From: Muscardinus avellanarius
Lineage: Eukaryota > Chordata > Mammalia > Rodentia > Gliridae
Assembly: GCA_963383645.1 (NCBI GenBank)
Contig: OY726572.1
Location: 67,463,738-67,527,737, forward strand
Direction of reading: 5' to 3'
Length of the DNA: 64,000 bases
Under the pieces are notes generated by a model. The model searched no databases. It had not been told where the DNA came from and was given only the letters and a program-made list of their open reading frames with translations. The position numbers were made by a program, and so were the translations under genes. Of this stretch, positions 23,601 through 37,421 are shown one piece after another. The first letter of the stretch is position 1. The number at the start of each line of letters is the position of its first letter.

Positions 23601-26600
23601 CGGTGGCGGTGGCGGGGCAGTGTACTGCCAGCCCACCTGGGCCCTGCTGCCCCACCACGCAGGTGGAGCTCACCAAGTCCAGGTCTGCTCTCGGCAACAA
23701 GTGGCTGGAAATAACCTCTCACACCTGCCCCTCAAGAAGCTGTGAACAGGGAAGGCCTAGAGGGAGCCTGGGGGCAGGCAGACTGTAAACACTTGGGATG
23801 GGGAGGAGGAAAAGGGGGAGGAGGAAGGGGCTGGGAGAAGACCTGCGTGCTACTCAGCACACAGGCAGTATCTTAATGAAATCCCACTACAGGCCTCTGG
23901 ATAAGCCTTGTTGCCCCTTTTCATAGAAAAGAGGCAGGTTCAGAGAGAAGGAGTCACTGTGCCAAGCACACTCCCTAGGCTGAGGCTGGCAAAGCGGAGA
24001 ACCCAGCCCCCCCATGCTATTTACATTCCAACTGTCCTCTGGAAGTGACACTTTGATGTCTGCATGCTATTTACAACCGGCTCTTTGTAAAGCAGGAGCC
24101 CCCCCTGACAAAGGCCAGCCTGGGGCTGGGGTCCAGATGAGCTAGAAAGGCAGACGGCGGGCGGCGTTTGAACCATCCCTGCCCCAGCCAGGAGTGAGAA
24201 GGCCTGTTCAAAGCCCCCCATACTCACCTGGTTAGAGGAGGGAGTACGTAAGGAGGAGGGGAAGCCCGAGCCATCAGGGAGCTTGGAGCTCCCCAGGCCT
24301 TGCAGCCTCTCAGTCTCTCAGTTAAGGGGGGACAGGCAGGGCTGGGGACAGCAGGGAGGGATGGAAGCCACCTCTTAGTGAACACCCAGACTCCCACTGC
24401 CTGAAGCCGGCCTCTCTCTGGCTGGCCTTCTTCCCACTACTTGGGACTGCTACAATCCATTGGGGGTGGTCAGCCCTGACTCCTCTCCCCAGGTGGATGC
24501 CCAGGGTGGGGAGGGAGAGCACAGACGGGCCCTGGTCCCAAGCTTCCCTCTCCCAGAGCCATGGGGAAGCTGGTCTTCCCTCTCCCTCTGGCCCCTTGTC
24601 AGCTGTGCTGGCCCACAGTCAGAGCTGGGAGAGCAGTGGCCAGAGCTGGTCCCCTGTGTCCTTCGGCCATTGCTGGTGTCCCAAGGGTCCTGGGCTCGAG
24701 CCCGGCCACACAAGGAATTCTTGTGCAAATCTGTACCTTGTTTGTTTTCCCCTCTGCCCAAATGGAGTCCCTGTTTGGTTAATTTCTATTTTGTAGCTTA
24801 TTTGGAGGCTGTTAAAACAGACCCTGGGGGACCCTCAGCAGCGATTGTTCCATATCTCATTATCTTTCCCAAACCCGATTATTAGCTCTGATTTTTCTGA
24901 TCGCTAGCTGCTGTTCATGATGAGTTGTGTGCCATTAATGCCAGCTGGTTCCCTTAAACAGGACCTACCATGCCAGGGAAAACGAGCTGGCATTCCGAGC
25001 CCCCAGCCACTTGGCTTTTTAATTTTAATGGGCTCCACCAAATGTTCCAGGCCAAAGGGTCCTGAAGAACCAGAACAGACGGGCTCCCAGCCCCCGATCT
25101 GCAGCCCACCCTGGGTCCCTGCCCAGGCCGTCGCTGTCCAAGGTGCTGGGGCAGTGGGGCTGGGCTGGGGGCTAGGGAAGGAGTGAGGGTAAGTGGATGA
25201 GCTGCCTATGTCCACACCCTTTCTGCCCCTGAGCCCATGGCTAGAGGGCGACCACTGGGCACCCAGTCAACTCCCAGCCACACAAAGCCCAGATCTCCTC
25301 CCCACTTCCTGGGTCCCCAGCCCCTATGGTTGGCTGACTCTCAGATACATACACCTGCCTTGCTACATCTCGCCCCATCCATGTGGGACCTGCTGTTCTA
25401 AAGCTTCACTCTTGGCCGAGAGCTGTTTGCTGTCCAACTGTCCTTCTCAAGGTGTGATCCCCTCCTATCCACGTGCCATTTAAGACTAGCCGTCTACACA
25501 GCAAGAGCAGTTGCCCAGGAGATGGGAAGAGGTGGGTGGGGTGGGTGCTCCATAAAACCCTCAGTGTCTTGAGCTACATGGCTGGTGGCTGTATCCGTGG
25601 GTACCAACATCTTTGCAGGCCAACAGCAGCCTGATTTCTGCAAGGCTCGTGAGGAGACACTGAGTGGGACTGGAGCAATGCCTGCATCCCTGTTACACCC
25701 TCCACCCCTCCCCTCAAAGGGAACCACCCAGCCTGGGACCACCCAGGCTGCCTGTTTCCATGGGCCTCAGCACCCCAAACCCTGCCTCGTCCACACCTGT
25801 TATCCTGACCCACTACCAGCTTGGCTGCTCCCACCTGGACAGGGGCTTCTCAGGACCCACAGCTAGCTCACCATTCTACCTCCTGGATAGCCTGGATGCA
25901 GTTCTTCTTTCTCTGCTCTCCTGGCATGACGGCCCCCTCCCTGCCACACTCCCTGACACTTCTGCCCACTCCCATCTACCATCTGCAGTGGCCGGGGCAG
26001 CTTTATGAAATGAACATGGCAAGCCAGGCATGGTGGTGCATGCTTGTAATCTCAATACTTGGGAGGCTGAGACAAAAAGATCATAGGTTCAAGACCAGCC
26101 TCAGCAACTTAGCGAGCTCTTGTTTCAAAATAAAAAATCAAACATTGGCCTGGGGGTATAGCTCAGAGGCAGAATGCTCCTGAGTTCAATCTCTAATACC
26201 ACATACACACAAAAAGATATGGCCTTAAGGAGCCTCACACCCCTGTGTGTACGCCCAGCTTTGCTTGTTTGAGGGGCTCCAGATTCCTGGCCATCTTCTG
26301 GCTCTTCCCATGAGCCAGTGCTCCAACCTCACCACAGGACCTTCGAGCACTGTCCCTCTGAGGCCTCCTCACATATGGCCTAAATGTCAGGCCTCCTCTT
26401 GGCTCAGAGTGCCCCTGTGACAGTCCCTCAAGGAGCCTGGAACTTTTTCTTCTGTGCACCTATCATGGTCTCCCAATCACAGTCTCTTAAGTAAACATTT
26501 GTTTACTTTTATTTTTTTTTTTGCGGGTCTGGGGATGGAACTCAGAGGCATTTGACCTCTGAGCTACACCCCCTGCCCAATTTTTTATTCTTTATTTTTG

Positions 26601-27110
26601 AAACAGGGTCTCACTGAGTTGCAGAGGGCCTCGCTAAGTAGCTGAAGCTGTCCGTGAACCGCGATCCTCTGATCTCAGCCTCCCAAATGCTGGGATTACA
26701 AGCGTGCGCCACCATGCCCGGCTTTGTTTAGTTTCTTTTGTTGTTGTTGGCACTGGGGATTGAACCCAGGGGCATCCTACCTCTGAGCTATACTCCCAGC
26801 CCTTTTTGATTTTTATTTTGAAATAGGGTCTCACTAAGTTGCTGAGGCTGGCTTTGAACCTGCAATCCTCCTGCCTCAGCCTCTCAACTAGGATTACAGG
26901 TGTGCATCACCAAGCTTGGCTTGTTAACCTTCTTAAAAATTTCAAAGCCAGGTGTGGTGGTGCATGCTTGTAATCCCAGTATTTGGGAAGCTGAGACAGG
27001 AGGATCATGGATTCGAAGATAGCCTCAGTAACTTAGCAAGACCCTATTTCCAAATAAAAAATAAAACAGAACTGGAGGTATAACCTGGAAGAAGGCCCCT
27101 GGGTTTTACC

Positions 27111-27165
<55 letters not shown>

Positions 27166-28614
27166 TGCACACACACACGCGTGCACACACACACACACAC
27201 ACACAAATTTCAGGATCAATATATAATACATGTATCTGATTGTAAAACCTGAATATTACAGAAATAGTTGTTATTTTTGTGTGGACTCTAGATCCATCTC
27301 TCCTCATAGACCTAAATACTGGGGCACAGGGCTGCGTCTCTTATTCCTCACTAAATCCCCGGTGCACGGTGACATGAGGGGGATTTAAAAATGCTTCTAG
27401 AATACAGGGAATGAATGATTCCTGAAACAGGAAGGAGAAGAAAGAGCCACCAAGGAGACTTGCCTTGGGGCCACTGCTGTCCTCTGCAGTAAATGCTGAG
27501 CACCATTAGCCTGGACCCTGCTCTGGTCTACAGTCCCCAGAGGGGATTTCTGCCTGATGGGGGGCGCAGAGGGGGTGGTACCCAAGGGTCATGAAGGCTT
27601 TGAGAAAAGGGTCATGATGCCTGACAGAGCCCTGAGGGTGGGTAGGAGGCAGCCCAGGAGGAGACTCTGCAAAGGCTCATGAAATGTAAACCGTCTGCAG
27701 GGCGCTCAAGAGGACCATCTGCAGCAGGCTCTGCGGACTCCCCCGTGTCTGCCATGGGGTCCAAGTGACATGAAGGACAATGGAGAAGGCATGCCTGACA
27801 GAGGTCAGAATTTAGGTCCACTCTTGGATAATAATATATCCTAATGGTCAGTGTGGGTCCTGGGGTGCCAGGTCTGGGGCCAGGTCAAGGAATCACTGAA
27901 GTACCAAAAATACCCACCAGAGGGCGGGCTTTGGCTATCAAGTGGCCCAGTGACCTTCTATAAAGGTCAACTGTCCTCCAGCCCAGCCACTTCGACTGTC
28001 CTCCAGCCCAGCCACTTCGAGGCTCAGCCGTGGGGCTCAGGTGCAAAGTGGCCACAGTGGCGGGGACAGAGTTACACGCAGGCCAAAGACCCAGTCAGTT
28101 CCAGCTCTGGTTGAATGGCTTTTTGCAAGAAACAGTGGCCAACTCTGACCCCGGAGCCGTGCCCTATAGGGACCAGCGTGCCCCCTGGAGGAAACCGATG
28201 ACCTCAGACACTTCCACATAGAAGGGGCCAGCAACTTGTCCTCCCCAGCATAGATGCAGAGCCGCTTTTCACATCTGATTCGTCACTGCCCGCAGCACTA
28301 TCTGCAGGCTTCCAGCACACTTCCCATTCTACTGCATGGTCCACGCAGTGGGCCCTCCAACCCAGAAGCCATGCACAGCAAAAGCAGCAAGTCTGTCCAG
28401 GAGGCACAGGTGCTATAGCCCCCCACCTCCCCCAGGCCCAGAAAGGAAGAGAAGGGCCTGGGGCCATCGTTCACTGTAGAGCCAGCCAGGCCCTGTCTCA
28501 CAGAAGGTAGAGCATGTTCTAGACCCAAAACAAAAAGATGCGCTGACTTGACTTTAGCTACAAAGCAGAGCTCCAGGAACCAAGCGTGAAGGAAGACAGA
28601 GCCCGAAGAGCCTC

Positions 28615-28646
<32 letters not shown>

Positions 28647-31600
28647 AAGAAAGAAAGAAAGAAAGAAAGAAAGAAAAGAAAAAAAACCAGATCCCCACAG
28701 CTCTCGGGGTTCCTGGGAGGAGCCTGCCCACCGGGGCCTGCTCACAGGTCCGCCAACTCGGAAGCTAACACACTGACTGGCTTTTGTCCCCTCCTCCGGT
28801 CCCAGGGTAGCAAGAAGAGGCAGGGGTCTCTGGGTTAGCGGAAGAGTGTGTATAAGCCCAGGAAGGTCCTGCCATTGACGTCACCTTGTGCCTCAGTTTC
28901 TTCATCTGTAAAATGGGGACGAACACCCAAATAATGCCTGGTGCAGTGTAGACACTCTGTCAGTGGTAGCCACTGTTACTATTATGATGGTTATTTGCCA
29001 GTCTGACCCTCAGAGGGGACGTGGAGTTTCCAGTAAGCAATGAGAACTGGGAGGTATAGGGGTTCACCCAGGGCTCCCCAGGGCCTTCCCTGTTCTCCAG
29101 TGACCGGTAGTAAAGACAAATAATCACTGCATCTTCTACAGAAAGGGCTTAAGGGCCAGAGCCTTTGGGCACGGAGCTGAGAGTGCAGGATTCGTGGGGT
29201 GGGCACCAAGCGTCCCCATCTGCTTCCACCAACCAGCCCTGAACCAGTCCTGTAGGACTTCAGCCCTGAGCTTTCTTCCCCTGCCGGGGGTCACTGCTCA
29301 ACCCTGTCTATGAGCGCTCTCATGTACTAGGCCGGCCAACCTCCCGTGGCGCCCCTCCAGCCCTAAGCCCCTGCACTGTCCAGGTCCCTGAGCTCAGGCT
29401 GCGATTCCTGACGCTCACAGCACTGCGTGAGCCAGCCCTGCTGCTGTGCCTCGCCGGCACCATCCCCTTCGCCTGCCCACCACCTCCCTGCATGGGGCCA
29501 CCCTTGCTTCCTACCTCTCTGTCCCCTGTGCTCTGGGACGCCCAGCCCGCCTCCCCTGGCTCTCTGTCCTATGAGTCAGCCCTATGACTATGAATTGGTA
29601 GCCCTCCTGGGTCCCACTGGACCCCAGGTCGGCTTCACCAAGATTCTGACTGTATCACAGGGTGCTCTTAGCCTCCCCTATCAGCATCCTGAAGGCCCAC
29701 CAGCTTGCCCGGCCCCTGCAAAGTGCCTGGCACACAACGAACCCCTGCAGGGAGTCAGTGGGCGCCTCCACCCTCTGGCCCTCGAGGAGCCAGTGAGGAC
29801 CGTCCACAGAAGCGCCTCACACAAACCCAGAACGAAAACATCATGAGGACTGCGAGAGGCTTCCTTTGTTAAAAGACAGCAAACTGTTAGATTTCAAAAA
29901 TAACTTGAGACGGGATTTCTTTTTTATTCTCAAGCAAGAAATCAGACACTGCCAAAGTTATTTAGGAGGTTCACTGAGAAGCTTCTAACCCTAGTGGTCC
30001 TGGATCCAGCCTGAGACTTTATTTGAGGGGAGTGCAAATTGGGGGGCCTGGGCTTGGGGGGCCTGCTGGCCAAGGCCAGGGGCTCTTTTAGGAAGGAGAG
30101 AAGGCTCTCCAGGGTCCATACAGGAGGCCAGACTCCAAGGCTGGCCTCCACCCCAGCTCAGCTTCAATCCCTGGGACGGCTCTCAGCCTGTCAGCCCCCA
30201 TCCAGGCTGCCTGCTTGTAGGGACTCGTTTTAATTAATGCCAGGGCTGGGCCAACCACTGGGGCCCTGACACTTGTTTGCAGGTCATCTCCTCCTAACAG
30301 GCTCACCCTGGGAGGGGATTTGTCACTAATTGAAGCAGAGATCAGTTAATGAGGCCGTGGGGCCTGGGGTTCCAGAGAACAAGAGAAAGGAAAATAAAAT
30401 AGGGCCTCTTTCTTTGGAGGTTTTGTGATTTACACACACAAAAGGAAAGCAAGCAAGCTGCAGATTTTCCAAGTCAGAAACTCCGCTCCATCTGCCGAAG
30501 TCAGCCCCTCGCTGGGTGAAGACGGCAGGCGGAGGGCCGCTGCGGACGGGAGGGGAGCAGGGCCTCCCGAGGCCAGCGATCAATCAGCGGCCTAATTAAT
30601 AGGTTTTTATGGAGCAGTGCTCTGTGCTCCCCTCTGCGGGGGAGGAGGCACAGTGCCTGTCCCTGGTTAACTTGTAATCCAGCTGGGGGACAAGGTTCAG
30701 ACCACGGGACAATGAGGGGGCATAATTGGAGTGTGGGAAGGACGGGACTTGGGTGGGGAGAGAGTAGGATGGCTGGAGTGGTCATGGGAAGGCTCCTCGG
30801 GGGCTCCAAGTCCAGGTAAGGGGGAGGAGGGAGGGGAGAGAGGGTCCCCAACATTGGACAGCCCAGGATGAGGACCCTAAGCTCCACTGAGTGAGACCCC
30901 AGCTCTGGAAGCCCAGGCCCCAAGTCCCCCAGGAACTCTGCTGGGCCTAGTTTTCAAAACCCCATCCAGGAGTCTGGGCTAGGTTTGGCCCCAGAAAGGG
31001 CTTGGGATGGAATGACTGGTGGTCCTTTGGGTGGGACAATAAGAACTGGGGACACAGATCATCCAGAGCTTTCAGAGGAAGGCAAATTCCTATTCCTGGA
31101 GCCCAGGCATATCGGGTAAACCCGACCAGAACAATGATCCCCTGGCCTCAAGCCTTCCCCTAGGGCCACCCAGTTCCCTTCCCAGTGCGACTCCTCCTCA
31201 GAGCTCCTGCCCTCCTCAACCCTTCTCCAAGAAGGAAAGGGATTTTCAAGCTGCAAAGCTAGGCAGACCATTGGCTCCACTCCTCCCGAGGAGCAACGGG
31301 GGAGGGTGGGAATGAGCCCTTCCAAGTCTCAGGAGAGCCGCTGACCTCAGCCCAGCGAGCCCCAGAATCAGGGACTCCCGATTTGTTTGACTCCCGGAGG
31401 AAGGTGCAGGCTGGGTTGCAGGGCCACCGGGGCAGGGTTGGCAGTCCCCTGGGAAGCCATCTAAAGAGGCTTGGCAACGTGGTGGGAAGACATAAGGATT
31501 TAGGGAAGGGAAGAGATCCCGGGCATGAGACGGGACGCCCCACTTAACTGCCATTTGGAGATGACTTGGTCTGCGTGGGAGAAAAATAAGCGAGGCCATT

Positions 31601-33108
31601 TCAGGACAACCCCGAATCTCTATTTTAGAAGACCAGCGAGAATGATGGTGCAAGATACAATGGGTTATTCCATAGTCGCACACAATATTATGTTTCCTTA
31701 ATGACACGGGAAAGACAAGGAAAGGAGGTTTTGCCAAAAGATTATTACATGTGACTTCTTTCATTGTATATGAATGTGTTTTGATTTGCATTTTCTAATT
31801 ATTTTTTTCTTCCCAATTACAAGTATCTTTTCTGAAATGAATGTAAAGACAGCATTGGGAAGGGGTGCTTTGCCCTCTGGGGTAGGAGGCCTCCCCAGCG
31901 AGGATCTAGGGGGCAGGCACAGAGGGTGGGGGCAAGGGTGGGGCGCGTGTGGACACAGTCCTGGGAGCTCCATCCTCCGCACCGGCTCTGGTCCAGGCCC
32001 CTGGTTGTGTCGCCAGCCCTCCTCTCTCAACCAGGACTCAGGACCCATCTCCACTCACAGTGTCAATCTACAAACTCCTCTCATGAATAGCTGCTCCAAG
32101 TGAGCAGACTCGAAGTGAGCCCAGTGCCACTGTCTTGAGATTACAGGCCTTCGGGAGAGGCTGGACATATGACCACACAACCAAGGCCACCGAGAGGAAA
32201 TGGCAGCACGCCAGGAACTCAGTAAAGGCCAAAGAGGAGCCGGCCTTCGGGTCAACCATGCACAGGCTGTGTGACTGAGCGTGATGACCAGCTGCTCCGG
32301 GTGTCCTACCCTCGCTGTACATGGGCTCCGCCTCCTCTCCAACCCGGGAGCCCCAAAACACTGCTCAGCCTAGAAAGCCCCCCTTACTGTCCCCACAGAC
32401 CCTGGCCCACACCCTCGCCCACCCGGGCCCTCAGACAAGGTCCACAAAGGAGCAGGGCCATACTCACAGCAATGGAGACGGCGCTGATGACGGCTCCCAG
32501 GTAGCCCTGGATGAACTTGGAGGCCGGTGAAGGCTGGAACACAGAGGCAGAATTGCACACCACTGGGTGTCTGGGACTCCACACTCCACCCTGGCCTATA
32601 GCCCTGGCCAGCAAGAAGCATTCCTGCCCACCAGCAATACCCAGGCGGGTACCAAAGGGCCTGCCCAGGTCTACAAAACGTACAGGCAGACACTGCTGGC
32701 TGGAGGTAGAACAGCAAGGGCCAAAATGGATCACTTAGGGCTGGGCAGGCGGTCTCCAGGTGGGGAAGGCTAAATTTTGCAAGGGGAACCCAGTGCTGGA
32801 GAACATCTCAGTACACTGCAGTGTGCATGGCCACCGTGGTCTAGCGGACTCTCAGCCCAAGAGCAACTGGTTCTCCCCATCAATAATGACAGTTGCCCAA
32901 TAACTCTAAGAAAAATAGATCCTGCTGGGTGTGGTGGCGCACGCTTGTAATCCCCGCGCTTGGGAGGCGGAGACAGGAGGATCGCGCAGGTTCGAAGCCA
33001 CCCTCGCTGGCTTAAGAGACCCTGTTTCCAAATAAAAGTATAAAATCAGTCTTGGAGTGTAGCCCAGAGGTAGAAGGGTTTCCAGGAACACCAGTATCAC
33101 CAAAAAAA

Positions 33109-33140
<32 letters not shown>

Positions 33141-34935
33141 ATAGATCCCTATTTTTTAAATGATACTGGCGATTGAACCCAGAGATATTCTACCTCCAAG
33201 CCATACCCCAGCCCTTTTTCTTTCTTTCTTTTGAAACAGGGTCTCACTAGGTTGCTCAGAGTCTCACTAAGTTGCTGAGGCTGTCCTCAAACCTGTGATC
33301 CTCCTGTTTCAGCTTCCCAAGTACTGGGATTACAGGCGTGTGCCACCACACTCAGGTTAGATCCCAAGTTCTAACATAGGAAAGTAAGAAAAAGCTAAGA
33401 AACGTGTCGTGTCTTTCACTACGATCACAACTTTGGAGATACTTGGTTTAAGGTAAAAGGGAGCCAACTAGGTGGAGATGTATATGTGTAAAGCCTGTAA
33501 GAGAGGCTTGCTCTGAGGTCTAGCTAGGGTTGGGGGGAGTCCTTAGAGTCTCAGGCCCCTCAAGTCCCTACTTCCCAAGCCAGCTCCTAACTCCCCACCA
33601 ACCTCTCCTCCAAGTTTAAAGAGCACTGAGGCCCTCCCCTCTGCAAACTGACAGCCTCTCAAGGAGACCTGGCTTCCTCCTCTCCTCCCTCTGCCTTTGG
33701 ACTGATGGAGACGACCAGTATTGGTAGTCTTATCAGTGAAGTGGGGGCTCCGCAGCTTTTCCTAGAAAACAGAGGGCAGCCAGGCCCCCACTGTGAGCTT
33801 GTCCCAGAACTGCAGGGACTTCGGGGAGGAGGCACCAGTCCTCTTGGGCCCCCACCCTCAAGAACACCCCTCCAACTTTGTGGCTGGAGGCACCGAGGCA
33901 GCTTCCAGGTGGGCTTGGAGGAAGCTTCAGGGGAATTCAGTCCCCAAGGAGCTGAGACCATCCAGATCCAGTATCAGAGTATAAATCTTCCCAAGAAGAA
34001 TTCTGAAGCCAGCAGAATACATCCCTTGCTCAGCCCCCATCACACTCTCTTTTATGGGGCTCCCTTGCTTTAGGCAACAGCCCCTCCCGATGGCGCTTGC
34101 CTTGGGGGACTCCTGCCTGCTCATGCCAAGAGCTGAACCTGCTCCCCAGCGGGCAGGTTAAATAGGGTAGAGAGCAATGCTGAACCCCAATGATGGCAGG
34201 GAGGACCACCAGCTCACCCCAGCCCGAGCCCACCACTGGGCGAGCACTCACCTTGGTAGCATTGCGGTTTGCATAGTTGACACAGGCATTGTGGCTCTGG
34301 TTCAGCCACTGAAAGGCAACAGGGAGAGGGGGAGTCAGGGATAGTGTGGTCACCTCCCTGGACAGTGTGGTCCTGGTCCTTGTGACCCCTGGAAGCCAGG
34401 CCTGGGCTTCTGGGGGTCGCAAACCCAGAAAGACACAAGACACTATGTCCCGCTCACAGATGGCTCCCTCCATCCCTCTGGTTAGCATAATCGACTATCC
34501 CAGCTTGCCCAGAACTGTGCTGGTTTTAGTGCCAGTAGTCCCGAGTCTCAGAAAAGACTCTCAGTGTGTGGCAAACCAGGATGTGGTTCTGCCCACCCTA
34601 AGGCAGAGACAGTCCCATCTCCTGGAATGATGGCATCCACTGCCCCCCAAAGAGCCCCGCTGCCGTTGCCACGTCATTCCTATTATAGTACTTGCCAGAT
34701 GGAAGGCAGCACGATTGACAGCCCCTCTCTCAAGAATCCCCCAGTCCAAGCCAGGTGTAGTGGCCCGCCCTGCCATGCCAGTACTTGGGATGCTGAGACA
34801 GGAAGATCAAGGTTCATGGCCAGCCTCAGCAACTTAGGCCTTCTGCAATTTAGTGAGACCCTGTTTCAGAGTGAAAATAAAATAGGGCTGGGGGTATAGC
34901 GCGCTCTCTCTCTCTCTCTCTCTTTCTCTCTCTTT

Positions 34936-34966
<31 letters not shown>

Positions 34967-37364
34967 ACACACACAATCTCCCAGCCCATTACTCTGCACT
35001 CTATCCAGCATCCAGGTGTGAAAGCCCTTTACTTTTGTTGTTGTTGTTGTTGTTTATTTTTGTGGTACTGGGCATTGAAGGCGGGGTTGCTCTACCGCTG
35101 AGCTACACCACCAACTCTTTTTATTTATTTTTATTTATTTATTTATTTATTTATTGGTGGTACTGGGGGTGGAACCCAGAGCCTTTCTACCTCCGGGCTA
35201 TACTTCCCAGGCCTATTTTATATTTTATTTGGAAATGGGGTCTCACTAAGTTGCTGAGAGCCTCACTAAGTAGCTGAGGCTGGCTTTGAACCTGTGTGAT
35301 TCTCCCGTCTCAGCCTCCGAAGCGTGGGGATTACAAGCATGTGCCACCACGCCCGGCTTCTCTTTTTGTTTTGTTTTGAGACAGGGTCTTACTAAGTTGC
35401 CCAGGCTGACCTCGAACCTGTGATCCTCTTGCCTCAGCCTCCCGCTGTTGGGATTCTAGGTATGCACTGCCACACCTAGCACCTTAGCAGTTTTGTTCAG
35501 GGAACAATCCCCAATGTTTCCCCGCATGGACAGGTTTTCCTTCCTTCTCTTTGTATGCCCAGATACACACAGAAGTATCCTCAGCTGTTTTAAGAGAGCC
35601 ACAACCAGCCCAGGGGCAGGTACCAGGCTCTGTGATACACTTTGCTAACTGGGGATTAGGGTGGCATAAATATCCCTACAGACTGGGATGAGGCAGATGT
35701 CAAAATGTAGCCGTGGGCCTCGGGTCACTGGCCATGGGGCAAGCAGACAAGAAACAGAACGGACGGCCACCAACAAGCCATGTGTTCCAGCCCCCTTGTC
35801 ACCTCCGTTCAGAGGTCAGAGTGACACAGAGTGGCCAGAGTCACGCTGAGTCCTGACCGGGGTCTGCTCATCTGGACAAGAGCCTGGGGTTCCCCCATGG
35901 TCTCTGGGGTGAGGTTTGGGGGAGGAGACGTGGAGAGGAAGCCCCTGAGGAGTACTTGTCTGGCCCTTCCTTCCAGAGCCCTCGGCTCGCAGACTCACCT
36001 GCCAGAAGACGGTGGACGCCAGGGTCTGGTTGGGCAGGAGAAGGCCCACGACCTGTGAGAACGAGAGACGGGGAAGCTGCAGAAGGCAAGAGAAACACAG
36101 AACACAAGCCCACGGCCGCGAGCAAGAGTGAGCCACCCTGCACGGGCGGATGGGCTTGGATGTGCACATACAAACTGATGCCTGCGGAAGGATGGTACAC
36201 GACCAAAAAAATAAATAAATAAAAATAAATAAATAAATAAATATTTACATCAAGTTGAAGAGTTAATATAGCACAGATCACTATGTAAAGAAAAAAAGTC
36301 TGTGTGTGTTACTGAAGGTGGAACCCAGGGGATTTCCTACCTCGGGGCTATACTCCCAGACCTATTTTTTTATATTTTATTTGAAAACAGGGTCTCACTA
36401 AGTTGCTGAGAGCCTCACTAAGTAGCCAAGGCTGGCTTCGAATCTGAGCAATCCTCCTGTCTCAGCCTCCCAAGCGCTGGGATTATAAGCGTGCACCACC
36501 ACACCCGGCTCTCTCTGTGTGTGTTTTACTGGGGATTGAACCCAGGGGCATTCTACCTCCAAACTGCATCCTCAACCCTATTTTATTTTTATTTTGAAAC
36601 AGAGTCTCCCTAAGTTGATGAGAGTCACACGACTTGCTGAGGCTGTCCTCAGACCTGAGATCCTCCTGCCTCAGTCTCCTAAAGACTGGGATTACAGGCA
36701 TGTGCTGCCACGCCTGGCTAAGTCTTATCTTATATAAGATTACACATACACACAAATATTTCTTTTCTTTTCTTTTTTTTTTTTTTGGTGGTACTGGGGT
36801 TCCTGGAAGCCCTTCTACTTCTGGGCTACACTCCCAGACCTATTTTATACTTTTTTATTTGGAAACAGGGTCTCTTAAACCAGCGTAGCTGGCTTCGAAC
36901 CTGCGCGATCCTCCTGTCTCCGCCTCCCAAGCGCGGGGATTACAAGCGTGCACCACCACGCCCGGCTTACACACAAATATTTCTAAGCATGAAAAAATCT
37001 GTAGCACAGCATGACTATTAACTGTATTTCTCCAGAGGTCTGGTTACGGGTTACTTAACTTTCTCACCTTTTTTTCCTTCCTTCCTTCCTTCCTCCCTCC
37101 TTCCCTCCCTCCCCCTCTTTCTTTCTTTCTTTCTTTCTCTCTCTTTCTTTTTTCCTTTATTTCTCTCTTATACTGAGAATTTAACCCAAGGTCATTCTAC
37201 CTCTGAGCTACACCTCTGGTCCTATTTTATTTCTTATTTTGAAAGAGATTCTCACTTAGCTGCAACACGCCTCACCAATTTGCTGAGGCTGGCTGAGAAC
37301 CTGCAATCCTCCAGTCTCAGCCTCCCAAGTAACTGGGATTACAAGCATGTCCCACCACATCGGG

Positions 37365-37421
<57 letters not shown>

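Larger units (their letters stand above)
22546..32467 (-). other. SFXN5: SFXN5 intron F-G (9.9 kb)
   Basis: Holds MIR-like pieces (22800, 23860, 28870), an AT-rich island at 24700-25045, SINEs only between 26.0 and 27.1 kb, a CA repeat (27118), a 25-bp tandem duplication (27970), a GAAA tract (28612) and candidate regulatory blocks at 30.22-30.69 and 31.59-31.87 kb. The stretches 22930-23850, 25050-26020, 27210-28610 and 29000-29850 are otherwise unique and featureless. SINE density is clearly lower here than in neighbouring introns. Confidence 0.85.
32534..34251 (-). other. SFXN5: SFXN5 intron E-F (1.7 kb)
   Basis: Contains one plus-strand and one minus-strand SINE between 32.92 and 33.36 kb that inserted at the same short target. 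The 33370-34250 segment shows nothing further. Confidence 0.85.
34309..35998 (-). other. SFXN5: SFXN5 intron D-E (1.7 kb)
   Basis: Contains a plus-strand SINE with a CT/CA microsatellite at its tail (34750-34975) and a minus-strand SINE split by a younger one (35061-35481). Sequence from 35490 to 35998 is unique, with no recognised signal. Confidence 0.85.

Noticed and set aside
23137..23745. Longest open frame in the window (202 codons, plus strand)
   Set aside because: Low-complexity, GC-rich composition, no recognisable domain, no splice or promoter context, antisense to SFXN5. Chance frame.
27970..28019. CRISPR-like direct repeats
   Set aside because: Only two adjacent copies without spacers in a mammalian intron.
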